This document shows, one piece after another, positions 1 to 9,434 of a stretch of 64,000 nucleotides of DNA. The DNA is from an uncultured Duncaniella sp. (GTDB lineage Bacteria > Bacteroidota > Bacteroidia > Bacteroidales > Muribaculaceae): the NCBI GenBank assembly GCA_910587515.1, contig CAJULW010000035.1, positions 162,506-226,505 on the forward strand, read 5' to 3'. The position numbers were made by a program, and so were the translations under genes. Below the pieces are notes generated by a model that did not search any database, was not told the origin of the DNA, and saw nothing but the letters and a program-made list of their open reading frames with translations. Every line of letters starts with the position of its first letter. Position 1 is the first letter of the stretch.

Positions 1-1335
1 ATGGGCGCGCTCGAAACACGCGCTCTCGACTTCGAAAATCTGATCATGCTATCCATGAACGAGCGAGTGTTTCCTCGAAAACAATATTCCAGATCTTTCA
101 TTCCAGACAATCTCCGCAGAAGTTACGGAATGGCGACTACAGAACTACAGGAATCAATATTTGCCTATTCTTTCTACCGGCTCATCTCACGCGCGTCAAA
201 CGTCAGGCTCTTCTACGACGCCCGCACCCTCAGCGGAAAAAACAGTGAGATTTCACGATACATCGCACAACTCCTATACCTGTTTCCCTCCTGTGAGATA
301 GAACATGATCTTGCATCATTCTCAAGCGTCCAATCAGACGAAGATGTAATTGTCATCAATAAGGACACCGAGATAATGGAAAAAATGAGAGAATATACCG
401 TTCCCGACGGCAAAGCGCTCTCTGCCTCATCGATCAACGAGTATATCAACTGCCCGCTTGCTTTTTATCTAAAATATATCTGCGGTCTCAATCTTGACGA
501 GGAGATAATGGACTATATGGATTCCGGTACATACGGAAACATCCTACACGATGCGGCCGAACGCCTCTACAAAGAACTTCGCGGCAAAAACGACGAGGTA
601 AAAATAACATCCGATATTCTTGATTCATTCATAAATGATCACGTAAGGATCGACAGCGTCATCACGGAACTCATAAACGAAAAATACAACCGCTACCCGA
701 AAGGAGACCGCACGCCATTGATCGGAGAGTGCAAGGTGCTCGCGCATGTAATGAAACATTTTCTAATCATGATGTTCCGTGAGGAAAAAAAAATAGCTCC
801 TTTTGATTTCATTGACGGTGAACACCGCGTGGAATCAACAATGCGCATATCTTCCAGTCTCAATATAAATATCAAGCAGTTCATAGACCGTATCGACCGC
901 GTATATCCAACCGGACGATATGGAGATGGTCTCGGATGCCTGCGTATAGTGGATTACAAGACAGGTGGAGATCTTACTGATTTCAAAGACATGGACGACC
1001 TTTTCGATCCGGAACAGAAAGACCGTCGCAAAGCCATACTTCAGTTGCTTTTCTATTGCAACGCATACGCAGACAAAATCGGATATGACGGTCCGATAAA
1101 ACCTCAAATATACCCATTCCGGACTCTATCGACCCGAGGTCTTTCCCCAATCACTTACGCATCAGAACCTCTTGACGACTATCGGAAAGTAAACAACGAA
1201 TTCCTCGAACGATTCCGCGCGACAATCACAGAAATGTTCAATCCTGACATACCTTTCACACAAGCGGCAAAAGAGGATTCCTGTACTTTTTGCAATTTCA
1301 AAATAATCTGCCGAAAACATATCGGAAAGAACTGA
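1..1335 (+). CDS. AddB-like PD-(D/E)XK nuclease/helicase, 3' part (5' end outside window)
   Basis: This is the C-terminal 444 residues of a RecB/AddB-type exonuclease subunit used in double-strand-break repair. The ATG at position 1 is probably internal, because the first residues (LETRALDFENLI, then SMNERVFP) match the late helicase-like core, not an N-terminus. The nuclease domain runs from about residue 140 to the end. It has a DYK active-site motif at 318-320 and an iron-sulfur cluster signature of one early Cys (C151) plus C428-x2-C431-x5-C437, as in AddB. hemW follows 12 bp downstream on the same strand. Family assignment is firm; the exact orthologue name is less so. Confidence 0.85.
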   Translation: MGALETRALDFENLIMLSMNERVFPRKQYSRSFIPDNLRRSYGMATTELQESIFAYSFYRLISRASNVRLFYDARTLSGKNSEISRYIAQLLYLFPSCEIEHDLASFSSVQSDEDVIVINKDTEIMEKMREYTVPDGKALSASSINEYINCPLAFYLKYICGLNLDEEIMDYMDSGTYGNILHDAAERLYKELRGKNDEVKITSDILDSFINDHVRIDSVITELINEKYNRYPKGDRTPLIGECKVLAHVMKHFLIMMFREEKKIAPFDFIDGEHRVESTMRISSSLNINIKQFIDRIDRVYPTGRYGDGLGCLRIVDYKTGGDLTDFKDMDDLFDPEQKDRRKAILQLLFYCNAYADKIGYDGPIKPQIYPFRTLSTRGLSPITYASEPLDDYRKVNNEFLERFRATITEMFNPDIPFTQAAKEDSCTFCNFKIICRKHIGKN

Positions 1336-1347
1336 CGAGTAAATTAT

Positions 1348-2460
1348 ATGAAACTATATATCCACATTCCATTTTGCCACTCAAAATGCGCATACTGCGA
1401 TTTCTATTCCACTCCTCAGACGGAGTGGATGGAAACCTTTGTCAACGCGGTTATAAATGAATGGAACTACCGCTCGAAAAATCTCTCCGAGGGAATAGAC
1501 ACACTTTATCTTGGCGGAGGCACTCCATCATCGCTACCACCCGATCTGTTATCATGTCTTTTAAAAAAACTTCCGACAGGCGACGGACTGCGCGAAGCCA
1601 CGATAGAAGCCAACCCGGAGGATATAACAACGGAATGGGTACGCTTTCTGACATCAGAAACTCCTTTTCACCGTGTCAGCATGGGAATACAGTCATTTTC
1701 AGACAAAGAATTAAGTATCGTCGGACGCAGACACGACTCCGTCACAGCCATAGAAGCGATACACACATTGCGCACCGGAGGGATCAAAAATATAAGTTGC
1801 GACCTGATATACGGATTGCCTTCACAAGACATCGAATCATGGAAATATTCTCTCGACAAACTGCTTTCACTCAAGCCTGAACATATATCGGCCTATCTTC
1901 TGTCATACGAAACCGGGACGCGGCTCAACGCTATGCTTCAAAGCGGAAAAATAGAAGAAACCGACGAGGACACCGTAAAAGCCATGTATGACTATCTTTG
2001 TCTCGCAACAAAGAAAAATGGATACAGCCACTACGAAATATCCAATTTTGCGCTTCCCGGATATCAAGCCATACACAACTCATCGTATTGGGACGGCTCT
2101 CCATATATCGGACTCGGCCCCGGAGCACATTCTTGGGACGGACATTCCAGATCATTCAACCCACCCTCTCTCAAAGATTATATCGCTAAAAACGGATACA
2201 GCACCAGTGTTACCGAACACGAAACCGAAGACAACCGCTTCAATGACTTACTTATAACACGTCTTCGCACTCTCCGTGGCATCGATCCACAAGAAATCAA
2301 AAAACGTTTCGATCCCGAATTTTACAATTGTTTCATGGAAACCGCTGCAAAATTAATTGCTAACGGTGAATTCGATACAAATCCTGACGGGACATATTTC
2401 ATCCCGGAAAACCGGTGGCTTACCTCAAACTCCATAATACTTAATTTGATCCGTGTCTGA
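1348..2460 (+). CDS. hemW: Radical SAM heme chaperone HemW
   Basis: HemW is the coproporphyrinogen-oxidase-like radical SAM protein that binds and inserts heme; it is not itself a coproporphyrinogen oxidase. The 370-residue protein has the C10-x3-C14-x2-C17 cluster motif followed by DF, the GGGTP motif near residue 56 and a C-terminal HemN-like domain. Length is normal. It sits 12 bp after the nuclease gene and 15 bp before the GDPD-fold gene, so the three are probably co-transcribed. Older annotations call this family 'oxygen-independent coproporphyrinogen III oxidase'. Confidence 0.92.
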   Translation: MKLYIHIPFCHSKCAYCDFYSTPQTEWMETFVNAVINEWNYRSKNLSEGIDTLYLGGGTPSSLPPDLLSCLLKKLPTGDGLREATIEANPEDITTEWVRFLTSETPFHRVSMGIQSFSDKELSIVGRRHDSVTAIEAIHTLRTGGIKNISCDLIYGLPSQDIESWKYSLDKLLSLKPEHISAYLLSYETGTRLNAMLQSGKIEETDEDTVKAMYDYLCLATKKNGYSHYEISNFALPGYQAIHNSSYWDGSPYIGLGPGAHSWDGHSRSFNPPSLKDYIAKNGYSTSVTEHETEDNRFNDLLITRLRTLRGIDPQEIKKRFDPEFYNCFMETAAKLIANGEFDTNPDGTYFIPENRWLTSNSIILNLIRV

Positions 2461-2475
2461 CAAAAAACATTAAAT

Positions 2476-3258
2476 ATGAAACGTATAATAATATTTTCAA
2501 TCTTATTTTTCACCCTTCTATCCGACTCCTTCGCAGAAGCACCCATACTAATAGGCCGACGTGGCTGCGGTTATGCCATAGAGAACACTGCCGACGCCTA
2601 CCGCGAAGCCGTACGTCGCGGATTCTCGATAATCGAAGCCCACGTACGCGCAACGGCCGACTCCGTGTTTGTGACTTCACACGACGGAAAAACCGATCGT
2701 CTTGGAGGGCACATGAAAATTTCCGCCTCCACAATCGACTCTCTCCGGACAGAACGTTACCGACAATCTCGCGACAGCATGAATTATGAAGGAAGCACGA
2801 TATGTACGGTCGGTGAATTTCTCGACATCTGTGCGGCCAACAATGTCACCCCGCTTCTCCATCTGAAAACATTCTCTAAAAATACAAAAGATTGTGGCTA
2901 TCTGACTCCATTAGTCAGACTCATCAGCGACAAAGGTCTTACGCATAAATGCATCGTACTTACGTCCGAACCTGATTATATCGACTATTTCCTGCGAAAT
3001 CATCCCGAAATAAATCTACAATACCAAGCCGATGCAAAATGGCGGCAGATGTTCGACTGGTCATGTTCACGAAAACTCGACGTACAGATACGCGCCGATC
3101 TCATCGACGACGAATGTATCAGACTGTACCACGACAACGGCTGCAAAGTCAATGCATGGACGATAAATACCGAGGATGACTATAACCGCATGAAAAAACT
3201 CGGAATTGATTTCATTGTCACGGACTATCTGGTTCCAGACATCTCAACCAAGCCATAG
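2476..3258 (+). CDS. GDPD-fold secreted protein with altered catalytic residues
   Basis: A 260-residue protein of the glycerophosphodiester phosphodiesterase TIM-barrel family. Residues 1-20 form a signal peptide, so it should act in the periplasm. Active family members carry HRG, then ENT, then E-x-D, then HD. Here the first motif reads RRG (R28), ENT is kept (36-38), E-x-D has become E54-A-H56, and H69-D70 is kept. Loss of the first His and the metal-binding Asp suggests a non-catalytic or altered enzyme. The rest of the barrel, including a late LGIDFIVTDYL segment, looks intact, so this is not simple decay. Substrate unknown. Confidence 0.75.
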   Translation: MKRIIIFSILFFTLLSDSFAEAPILIGRRGCGYAIENTADAYREAVRRGFSIIEAHVRATADSVFVTSHDGKTDRLGGHMKISASTIDSLRTERYRQSRDSMNYEGSTICTVGEFLDICAANNVTPLLHLKTFSKNTKDCGYLTPLVRLISDKGLTHKCIVLTSEPDYIDYFLRNHPEINLQYQADAKWRQMFDWSCSRKLDVQIRADLIDDECIRLYHDNGCKVNAWTINTEDDYNRMKKLGIDFIVTDYLVPDISTKP

Positions 3259-3356
3259 GCCAACAAATTTTAACTGAATTCATTCACTATCCATAATCGC
3301 TTATCGTTAACTTTGTGATTAAGTAAACTGTTTCCAAACAAATATTCTACTTGACA

Positions 3357-4106
3357 ATGGCATTGCTAAACTTCTTTTCCAAAAACAATACCCCGGCGAA
3401 GCTACCTTTCAAAACCGATATCCACTGCCATATAATACCCGGTGTCGATGACGGATCGCCAGATTCCGCAACCTCGTCAGAACTTGTCGAAAGAATGCGT
3501 GCATGGGGAATCGAAAAGATCATCGCGACTCCCCACGTCACAGAATCAACTTTCGAAAACACTCCCGACATTCTTGATCCAGCTCTTGATGAACTACTCA
3601 CCGAATTGAACAAACGCAATATCCGCATCCCAATAACCCGTTCATCAGAAAACCGTATAGATGACTATTTCCGCGAACAACTCGCAACCGGACAGATCAC
3701 CCCTTTCCCTAACAATTATATCTTGGTCGAAAACTCTTTCATACAGGAGCCTTGGCAACTCGACCAATTTTTGTTTGATCTAAAAGTAAAAGGATATAAA
3801 CCGATACTCGCACACCCCGAACGCTTCGTATATTATTACGACGAGCATCCTCAACGATACGACGAACTCCACCACGCGGGCACGCTATTCCAGATAAACG
3901 TTCTTTCGCTCGCCGGAGCATATTCAAAAAAAGAGAAACGCGCTGCGGAAAGACTTATCGAAAAAGGCTACGTCGATTTTCTCGGAACTGACCTCCACAA
4001 CCATCGTCATGCCGACGCAATTGACGCATACCTACGCACCAAAGATGCCCGCAACCATTTCTCGGCTCTTGAAAACCGACTTCTCAATGACAAAGTGTTC
4101 GGTTGA
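3357..4106 (+). CDS. CpsB/CapC-type PHP-domain tyrosine phosphatase
   Basis: A 249-residue manganese-dependent phosphatase of the PHP superfamily, related to CpsB/YwqE, which control capsule or exopolysaccharide synthesis by dephosphorylating tyrosine kinases. The N-terminal HxH metal motif is at H23 and H25, followed by GVDDGS; ATPHVTE and the late GTDLHNHRH carry further ligands. I chose the ATG at 3357; an in-frame TTG lies two codons earlier. A TAACTTTG -7-like element at 3308-3315 may drive it. No kinase or polysaccharide genes are adjacent, so the partner is unknown. Confidence 0.85.
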   Translation: MALLNFFSKNNTPAKLPFKTDIHCHIIPGVDDGSPDSATSSELVERMRAWGIEKIIATPHVTESTFENTPDILDPALDELLTELNKRNIRIPITRSSENRIDDYFREQLATGQITPFPNNYILVENSFIQEPWQLDQFLFDLKVKGYKPILAHPERFVYYYDEHPQRYDELHHAGTLFQINVLSLAGAYSKKEKRAAERLIEKGYVDFLGTDLHNHRHADAIDAYLRTKDARNHFSALENRLLNDKVFG

Positions 4107-4175
4107 TTAATATTCAACCCTCTAAGCTATCTTTTTTCACTTTTTACGCTAAAATCAACTCTTTAACAGTATTTT

Positions 4176-5045
4176 TTAGTGTTGATTCCAATCTGTATTG
4201 AAGTTCAAAAATTCGCTTAAATCCAAAATTAATTTACGACATGCTTCCCGTCCCATACGGTAGACGGACTTCATTTTTTTTGCATTCATTTCTACGCGTC
4301 CTATAGGCAAAGGCATATCCGGAGCTATGACGAAAGTATTTCCATCGGCCACTTGTCTGGCAATATAGTCGAGTTGCGCGTTATACATTTCATGTCTGCG
4401 GGACATAGCCTCGGCTATAGCAGGATATTTCCTCATGAACATGCGAAAAACCCATTCTTTCGCAGGCTTCTTTTTATAGTCGCGCGGCTGCGTCAGCACA
4501 ACGACATTTCGATCATAACCAATTTTCTGAAAATACTCAAGCGGAATCGAATCGCTAATTCCCCCGTCAAGCATCATTCTCCCGTCATCGACACGGACAG
4601 GACGAGTCACGATCGGCATTGAGGCCGAAGCCCGAAGCCATTCAAGCGAATCATAGTCTACCTTGTCCATCCTATAGTATACCGGGCATCCGTCCGCGAC
4701 ATCAGTACACACGATATGGAATTCTGTCGGATCGCTTTCAAAAGCCTCGATATCGAACAAATCAAGTTCGAGAGGCAATTTATGGTACGCGAAATCAGCA
4801 CCTACAAGATTGCCCGTCGTTAGCAACGGAAGCAATCCCATGTATTTCGGATGTCTACGGAAACGCAGATTATACCTCAACACCCGCCCCGGCTGATGAG
4901 ACTTATAGTTACATCCGAAACTCGAACCTGCCGATACACCGATGATACCGTCATAACGGATACCGGCTTCCATCATTACGTCTATGACACCGGCCGTAAA
5001 CAACCCACGCATAGCTCCTCCCTCAAGCACAAGTCCCGTTTTCAT
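4176..5045 (-). CDS. Patatin-like phospholipase
   Basis: A 289-residue serine acyl hydrolase of the patatin family (YjjU-like). The oxyanion loop EGGAMRG is at residues 8-14, the nucleophile motif G-x-S-x-G is at 36-40 with S38, and the catalytic Asp lies in the D160-G-G motif. There is no signal peptide, so it is predicted to be cytoplasmic or membrane-peripheral. It is transcribed convergently with the phosphatase gene and lies 48 bp downstream of the DUF4130 gene on the same strand. The natural substrate is unknown. Confidence 0.88.
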   Translation of the reverse strand: MKTGLVLEGGAMRGLFTAGVIDVMMEAGIRYDGIIGVSAGSSFGCNYKSHQPGRVLRYNLRFRRHPKYMGLLPLLTTGNLVGADFAYHKLPLELDLFDIEAFESDPTEFHIVCTDVADGCPVYYRMDKVDYDSLEWLRASASMPIVTRPVRVDDGRMMLDGGISDSIPLEYFQKIGYDRNVVVLTQPRDYKKKPAKEWVFRMFMRKYPAIAEAMSRRHEMYNAQLDYIARQVADGNTFVIAPDMPLPIGRVEMNAKKMKSVYRMGREACRKLILDLSEFLNFNTDWNQH

Positions 5046-5093
5046 AAAGCGATCATTCTGATTTCGCGATAAAATTACAAAATTCCTGATGAC

Positions 5094-5858
5094 TTATTGC
5101 ATTTCGGTCAGATATTTCCAATAACGCACAGGCATATCCTGACGCTGTTTTTTCGGATTGGCACGTTCCATTATGGCGGTAGCGTTGAAATAAGTTTTCC
5201 ATAGCCCTTGATACAGTCTCTCTTGCGGGTCTGACATATCTTCTGTCAAACGACCCGTGCGCAAATGCTCCCCCGAGGATTCAAGCACGATCCTCCGTGC
5301 ATCCGTTCCGTCATAATGATATCCGTAGTTACGTGCCCTGTCATAGATTATAAAATGTTGATCGGCAAAACGGTCGACAAAATGCGTGACAGCAAACGGA
5401 AGCACATCAAATAGAGGTTCGATCATTGAAAAATAGGTCCCGTCGACAGCCTTTTGAAACCTAACAAACTGCAACAAGCGGTGCGCTTCCCCTGTCACCC
5501 TCCGGCACTCTTTCAACACGACAAGCACATTCTGATCCGAAAAGTCACCCTCTATAGATTCTCCCGACACCACAGCACGACTGACAAAACGCATGGCAGA
5601 CAAAGGAAAATCAGCTCTGTCTGTAAGAAATGCCCTTGTCAAAGCCGATTGTGCGCCACGCGACACCATACGACACAATTTCCGCCACACGCGCCCGCTC
5701 TTCGATTCATCCGTGACGACATCATGGAGCACATCGTAAAACAACGGCAGTGCATCACTAAACAGACAAAGAACATCCGGGCATTCCTTGCGGACAAACG
5801 AATCGAACACAGCTGTAAGCATCCCGTCAAAAGTCCCGTCAAAACGATACACTATCAT
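5094..5858 (-). CDS. TIGR03915-type DUF4130 protein, partner of the radical SAM protein
   Basis: A 254-residue protein of the DUF4130 family, known as a putative DNA repair or DNA metabolism protein (TIGR03915). It starts within the 3' end of the radical SAM gene (shared ATGA, 4 bp overlap), so the two are translationally coupled and probably work together. The MIVYRFDGTFDGMLTAVF start and the C-terminal PVRYWKYLTEM are typical. The middle is rich in Phe, His and Arg. The family is conserved as a pair in many bacteria, but no reaction has been assigned that I can name. Confidence 0.82.
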   Translation of the reverse strand: MIVYRFDGTFDGMLTAVFDSFVRKECPDVLCLFSDALPLFYDVLHDVVTDESKSGRVWRKLCRMVSRGAQSALTRAFLTDRADFPLSAMRFVSRAVVSGESIEGDFSDQNVLVVLKECRRVTGEAHRLLQFVRFQKAVDGTYFSMIEPLFDVLPFAVTHFVDRFADQHFIIYDRARNYGYHYDGTDARRIVLESSGEHLRTGRLTEDMSDPQERLYQGLWKTYFNATAIMERANPKKQRQDMPVRYWKYLTEMQ

Positions 5859-7114
5859 GTGAAATCAAATGACAGTTGCAAGTGGCTTACACCCTTATCT
5901 TTCCGGGCCGTAAGCTGACAGCGCACGAATTCCGGTGAAGAATCAGCGATCGATACGACCGCCAGCTCGCCACAAGTGATAAAATACTTCGCACGTTTCA
6001 TCGCAACCCCTATTTTAGAAAGATGTGACGAATTCAGATGCCTGAACCGACGGGCATTCACGATCAGTGCCGCCGACTTGACTCCTATACCCGGCACACG
6101 CAATATCATTTCGTATGACGCCCTGTTGACGTCTACCGGAAAAAACTCCGGATGGCGCAAAGCCCACCCTAACTTGGGATCCACCTCAAGATCAAGATTC
6201 GGGTTTGATTCATCAGCGATCTCCTCGGCCCTGAATTGATAGAAGCGCATCAGCCAGTCAGCCTGATAAAGACGGTTTTCCCTTACGAGCGGAGGCTGTT
6301 TCAAAGCCGGGAGACGGCTGTCATAGGTATTGACGGATACATAACCCGAATAATACACCCTGCGCATCGTCGGTATCCTATATAGCGACGACGTGGTCAG
6401 AAGAATATCGCGGTCAGTGTCGGCCGACGCTCCCACGATCATTTGCGTGCTTTGACCGGCAGGGACGAAACGCGGCACATGCCTCATACTCTTCCTGTCC
6501 TCCTGCGTCTGCAATACCCCCTGACTTATATAGCCCATCGGCTTATAGATGCTTTTGTAATCCTTGTCAGGAGCGAGATATATCAAAGATTGTTCACTCG
6601 GTATCTCTATATTGACACTCATACGGTCGGCATATCGACCAGCCTCGTTGACCAATTCGCGCGAAGCCCCAGGTATGCTTTTAAGATGAATGTATCCGTT
6701 GAAACGATGGACAAGCCGCAGATCCTTCGCGATACGCGCGATACGCTCCATGGTATAATCCGGATTACGCACTACACCAGAACTCAGAAACAATCCCTCT
6801 ATATAATTACGCCTGTAAAATTCCATCGTTATATCGACCACCTCCGACACCGAAAGTGTCGCACGCGGGATGTCATTGCTCCGTCTATTGATGCAATATG
6901 CACAGTCATACATGCAATAATTCGTAAGCATGATCTTCAACAGGGATATGCAACGCCCGTCTGCAGCAAAACTGTGACATATCCCTATGCCGCCAACCGT
7001 ATTTCCAACTCCTTTACCGTCATTGCGACGCACCGTCCCGCTCGAAGAGCAGGACACGTCATACTTTGCGGCCGCGGCCAGTATCTTTAATTTTTCAAGC
7101 GTTGCTTCCGTCAT
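5855..7114 (-). CDS. Putative DNA modification/repair radical SAM protein (TIGR03916 type)
   Basis: A 419-residue radical SAM enzyme with the cluster motif C67-x3-C71-x2-C74. The late segment VPGIGVKSAALIV is a helix-hairpin-helix, a DNA-binding motif that supports action on nucleic acid. This architecture is the partner of DUF4130 proteins, and the coupled downstream gene is exactly that. Length is normal and no residue is obviously missing. The chemistry is unknown; by analogy with spore photoproduct lyase it could repair a base lesion, but that is speculation. Confidence 0.85.
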   Translation of the reverse strand: MTEATLEKLKILAAAAKYDVSCSSSGTVRRNDGKGVGNTVGGIGICHSFAADGRCISLLKIMLTNYCMYDCAYCINRRSNDIPRATLSVSEVVDITMEFYRRNYIEGLFLSSGVVRNPDYTMERIARIAKDLRLVHRFNGYIHLKSIPGASRELVNEAGRYADRMSVNIEIPSEQSLIYLAPDKDYKSIYKPMGYISQGVLQTQEDRKSMRHVPRFVPAGQSTQMIVGASADTDRDILLTTSSLYRIPTMRRVYYSGYVSVNTYDSRLPALKQPPLVRENRLYQADWLMRFYQFRAEEIADESNPNLDLEVDPKLGWALRHPEFFPVDVNRASYEMILRVPGIGVKSAALIVNARRFRHLNSSHLSKIGVAMKRAKYFITCGELAVVSIADSSPEFVRCQLTARKDKGVSHLQLSFDFT

Positions 7115-7371
7115 AGCAATGCAAATTTACATCCCATCAGAGCGGGAACATGACACAACCGTGTTAAAAAACCTTATTTTGCGTATTCCCCCTCTTACGC
7201 ACAACCATTATAAAAACGCTACTAAACAATATCTTAGCACACCAATGACCGATGTTTAAAACCATCTTGGTTAATTACAATAAATCACATAATATCAAAC
7301 CATTAAACAGAATATTCTTAGTGTGTTTAAGCCCAAACATACTCTTAAACAACATAGGAAAAACAATAAGC

Positions 7372-7410
7372 CCGGGAAAACTATCTGCTAAAGAGCAGAG
7401 CCTCTCCCGG
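7372..7410 (-). terminator. Probable terminator after the small lipoprotein gene
   Basis: CCGGGA and TCCCGG pair across an inner CTGCT/AGCAG stem. Read on the minus strand the hairpin is followed by a T-rich tail (GCTTATTGTTTTT). It lies about 70 bp past the lipoprotein stop at 7479. The rest of the 364 bp gap 7115-7478 shows nothing I can identify. Confidence 0.6.
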
Positions 7411-7478
7411 ACTTGTGTCGTCTTATGTTCGAAGTATGTCCGAATTTCAGACCTGAATGACCTGAAAATAGTCTTTTC

Positions 7479-7940
7479 TTATTCTGAAATTCTACGACAA
7501 GTCAGCTTCATATAATCCTCACAGTTCACACCGTCTTCCCTATACTTGGCATGGCCTTCAAGGATCAGGACATTGTCATCAAGACGCTTCACAGATACTC
7601 CACCGTCCCATTCTTCACCGTCTTCCGACATATAGATTTTTCCACCCGAATACTTATATCGACCTACACCGTCCTCATGCCATGTTCCGTTGTAACGTTC
7701 ATACATGGTCAACACCCCGTCTTCTCCGAATTCATAGCGGAGATCGGTATCATCCTCTTCATCCAATGACCCTTCAACGATCACACCGTCTTCCTTATAC
7801 CATTCTATAATCTTCTCAGATTCCCAAAGGCCGACGAGTTTGGAAGTAGATCCGGATTCGTTGTCATCATCGGAACATGCGGTAAAAGAAAGGCCGGTTA
7901 TAAGCAACGCGATCAAGCTCCCAAATTTAAAAATTTTCAT
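7479..7940 (-). CDS. Small lipocalin-like lipoprotein
   Basis: A 153-residue lipoprotein. The N-terminus is a signal peptide ending in the lipobox LSFTAC, followed by an acidic Ser-Asp-Asp-Asp run typical of surface-exposed Bacteroidetes lipoproteins. The mature part starts LVGLWES and alternates short beta strands with turns (for example YKYSGGKIYM), as in lipocalin-like proteins of this phylum. It resembles the lipoprotein at 57476-57889 in layout. Function unknown. Confidence 0.8.
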   Translation of the reverse strand: MKIFKFGSLIALLITGLSFTACSDDDNESGSTSKLVGLWESEKIIEWYKEDGVIVEGSLDEEDDTDLRYEFGEDGVLTMYERYNGTWHEDGVGRYKYSGGKIYMSEDGEEWDGGVSVKRLDDNVLILEGHAKYREDGVNCEDYMKLTCRRISE

Positions 7941-8191
7941 AGTTGTTTGTTTTTTAGATTAATAATGATTAGTTTTTATATACCGATCCAATCCGTTAAA
8001 AATTGAATACAGAACTTGTTACTTTTCTGCAAAGTTAAACATTTTACCCCCCCCGATAGTTAAAATACGCAAATATATGTTAAATGCAGCGTATTTCCTA
8101 CATTTTCCAAAATAAAACCAATCATAGACAGGCCTATCGCAAACAAACCGAAAACCTATTAAATACTTACTTGCCATCAAATATTCTTCGT

Positions 8192-8199
8192 TATATTTG
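8192..8199 (+). promoter_or_regulatory. -7 element (TATATTTG) of the aldo-keto reductase gene
   Basis: TATATTTG matches the Bacteroidetes TAnnTTTG -7 consensus and lies 24 bp before the ATG at 8224, leaving a short leader. No clear -33 TTTG at the usual spacing. Confidence 0.55.
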
Positions 8200-8223
8200 T
8201 AAAATCAAACAAACACGACAATC

Positions 8224-9228
8224 ATGGCTTACAACAAATTTTACACAGCCTCTTCCGCCCGCTATGAAAATGGAATGAAATACCGACGTTGCGGCCGAAG
8301 TGGCATCTTACTCCCGGAAATCTCTCTTGGACTTTGGCATAACTTCGGAGACGTCAATCCTTTGTCAAATTCGATTGAGATGGTCCATTTCGCGTTTGAT
8401 CACGGCATCTGCCACTTCGATCTCGCCAATAATTACGGCCCGTCCTACGGTTCGGCCGAAGAGACATTCGGAAGCATCATGAAAAAGTCATTCCGCCCCT
8501 ATCGCGACGAGCTCTTCATCTCCACCAAAGCCGGCTACGATATGTGGCCCGGTCCCTACGGCAACTGGGGATCGAGAAAATATCTCATGTCAAGCCTCGA
8601 CCAAAGCCTGAAACGAATGGGACTCGAATACGTCGACATTTTCTACAGCCACCGTTACGACCCGTCAACCCCTATCGAAGAGACCCTACAGGCACTTGTC
8701 GACATCGTACGCCAAGGAAAAGCCTTGTATGTCGGCATATCACGCTGGCCAAAAGAACAAGCTCAAGAAGCATACGGCTATCTTGCCGCCCACGATGTTC
8801 CATGCCTGCTGTATCAAGGCAAATACAATATATTTGAAAGAAGCGACGAAAAAAACGGCATTATCGAAGACGCATCACTCGCAGGAACCGGCTACATAGC
8901 CTTCTCCCCTCTCGCCCAGGGATTGCTTACCGACAGATATCTGAACGGAATCCCAACAGGATCAAGAATCGCCAATGGCGGACACCTGAACAAAGGCGCA
9001 TTGACCAATGACACACTTAGAAAAATAAGCGATCTTGATAAAATAGCCCGAGACCGGGGCCAGACTCTCGCGGAAATGTCTCTGTCATGGATACTGTCAA
9101 ACGAACATTTGACAAGTGTAATAATCGGGGCAAGTTCGACATCCCAAATAGCCAGCAATCTGAATGCGCTATGTTCACCTGAATTCACCGACGAGGAACT
9201 TAGCCTGATTTCCGAAATAGCCTCATGA
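8224..9228 (+). CDS. Aldo-keto reductase, YghZ/Gpr type (L-glyceraldehyde 3-phosphate reductase)
   Basis: A 334-residue NADPH-dependent aldo-keto reductase. The start (MAYNKFYTASSARYENGMKYRRCGRSG) is characteristic of the E. coli YghZ group, which reduces L-glyceraldehyde 3-phosphate and detoxifies methylglyoxal. The catalytic tetrad is visible as D and Y in FDLANNYGPSYGSAEE, K in ISTKAGYDMWPGP and H in FYSHRYDP. It stands alone with its own -7 element and faces ompA convergently. Substrate assignment is by family. Confidence 0.88.
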   Translation: MAYNKFYTASSARYENGMKYRRCGRSGILLPEISLGLWHNFGDVNPLSNSIEMVHFAFDHGICHFDLANNYGPSYGSAEETFGSIMKKSFRPYRDELFISTKAGYDMWPGPYGNWGSRKYLMSSLDQSLKRMGLEYVDIFYSHRYDPSTPIEETLQALVDIVRQGKALYVGISRWPKEQAQEAYGYLAAHDVPCLLYQGKYNIFERSDEKNGIIEDASLAGTGYIAFSPLAQGLLTDRYLNGIPTGSRIANGGHLNKGALTNDTLRKISDLDKIARDRGQTLAEMSLSWILSNEHLTSVIIGASSTSQIASNLNALCSPEFTDEELSLISEIAS

Positions 9229-9351
9229 TTATCGCTTCAGAACTCATCGTTAAGCAACTGTCTCCAGCGTCACAACCATAAGCCGGATGGCTTGATCAAA
9301 GCAAAAGCTGTTGTCTTCATAGTTCCAACAGTTCCGTAACAAATAAAAACA

Positions 9352-9384
9352 GACAGCCTGCTCTCCTTTAGGAGGCAGGCTGTC
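9352..9384 (-). terminator. Rho-independent terminator of ompA
   Basis: GACAGCCTGC (9352-9361) pairs with GCAGGCTGTC (9375-9384), extended by CTCC/GGAG around a TTTA loop. On the minus strand a TGTTTTTATTTG tail follows. It lies 51 bp after the ompA stop codon. Confidence 0.88.
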
Positions 9385-9434
9385 CTTAAATATAGAAAAC
9401 TTCGTTAGATTTCTATCAACAATCGAGGAGTTGA

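Noticed and set aside
1..1335. Position 1 ATG as a true start
   Set aside because: The first residues match the inside of AddB-type proteins; the gene runs in from outside the window.
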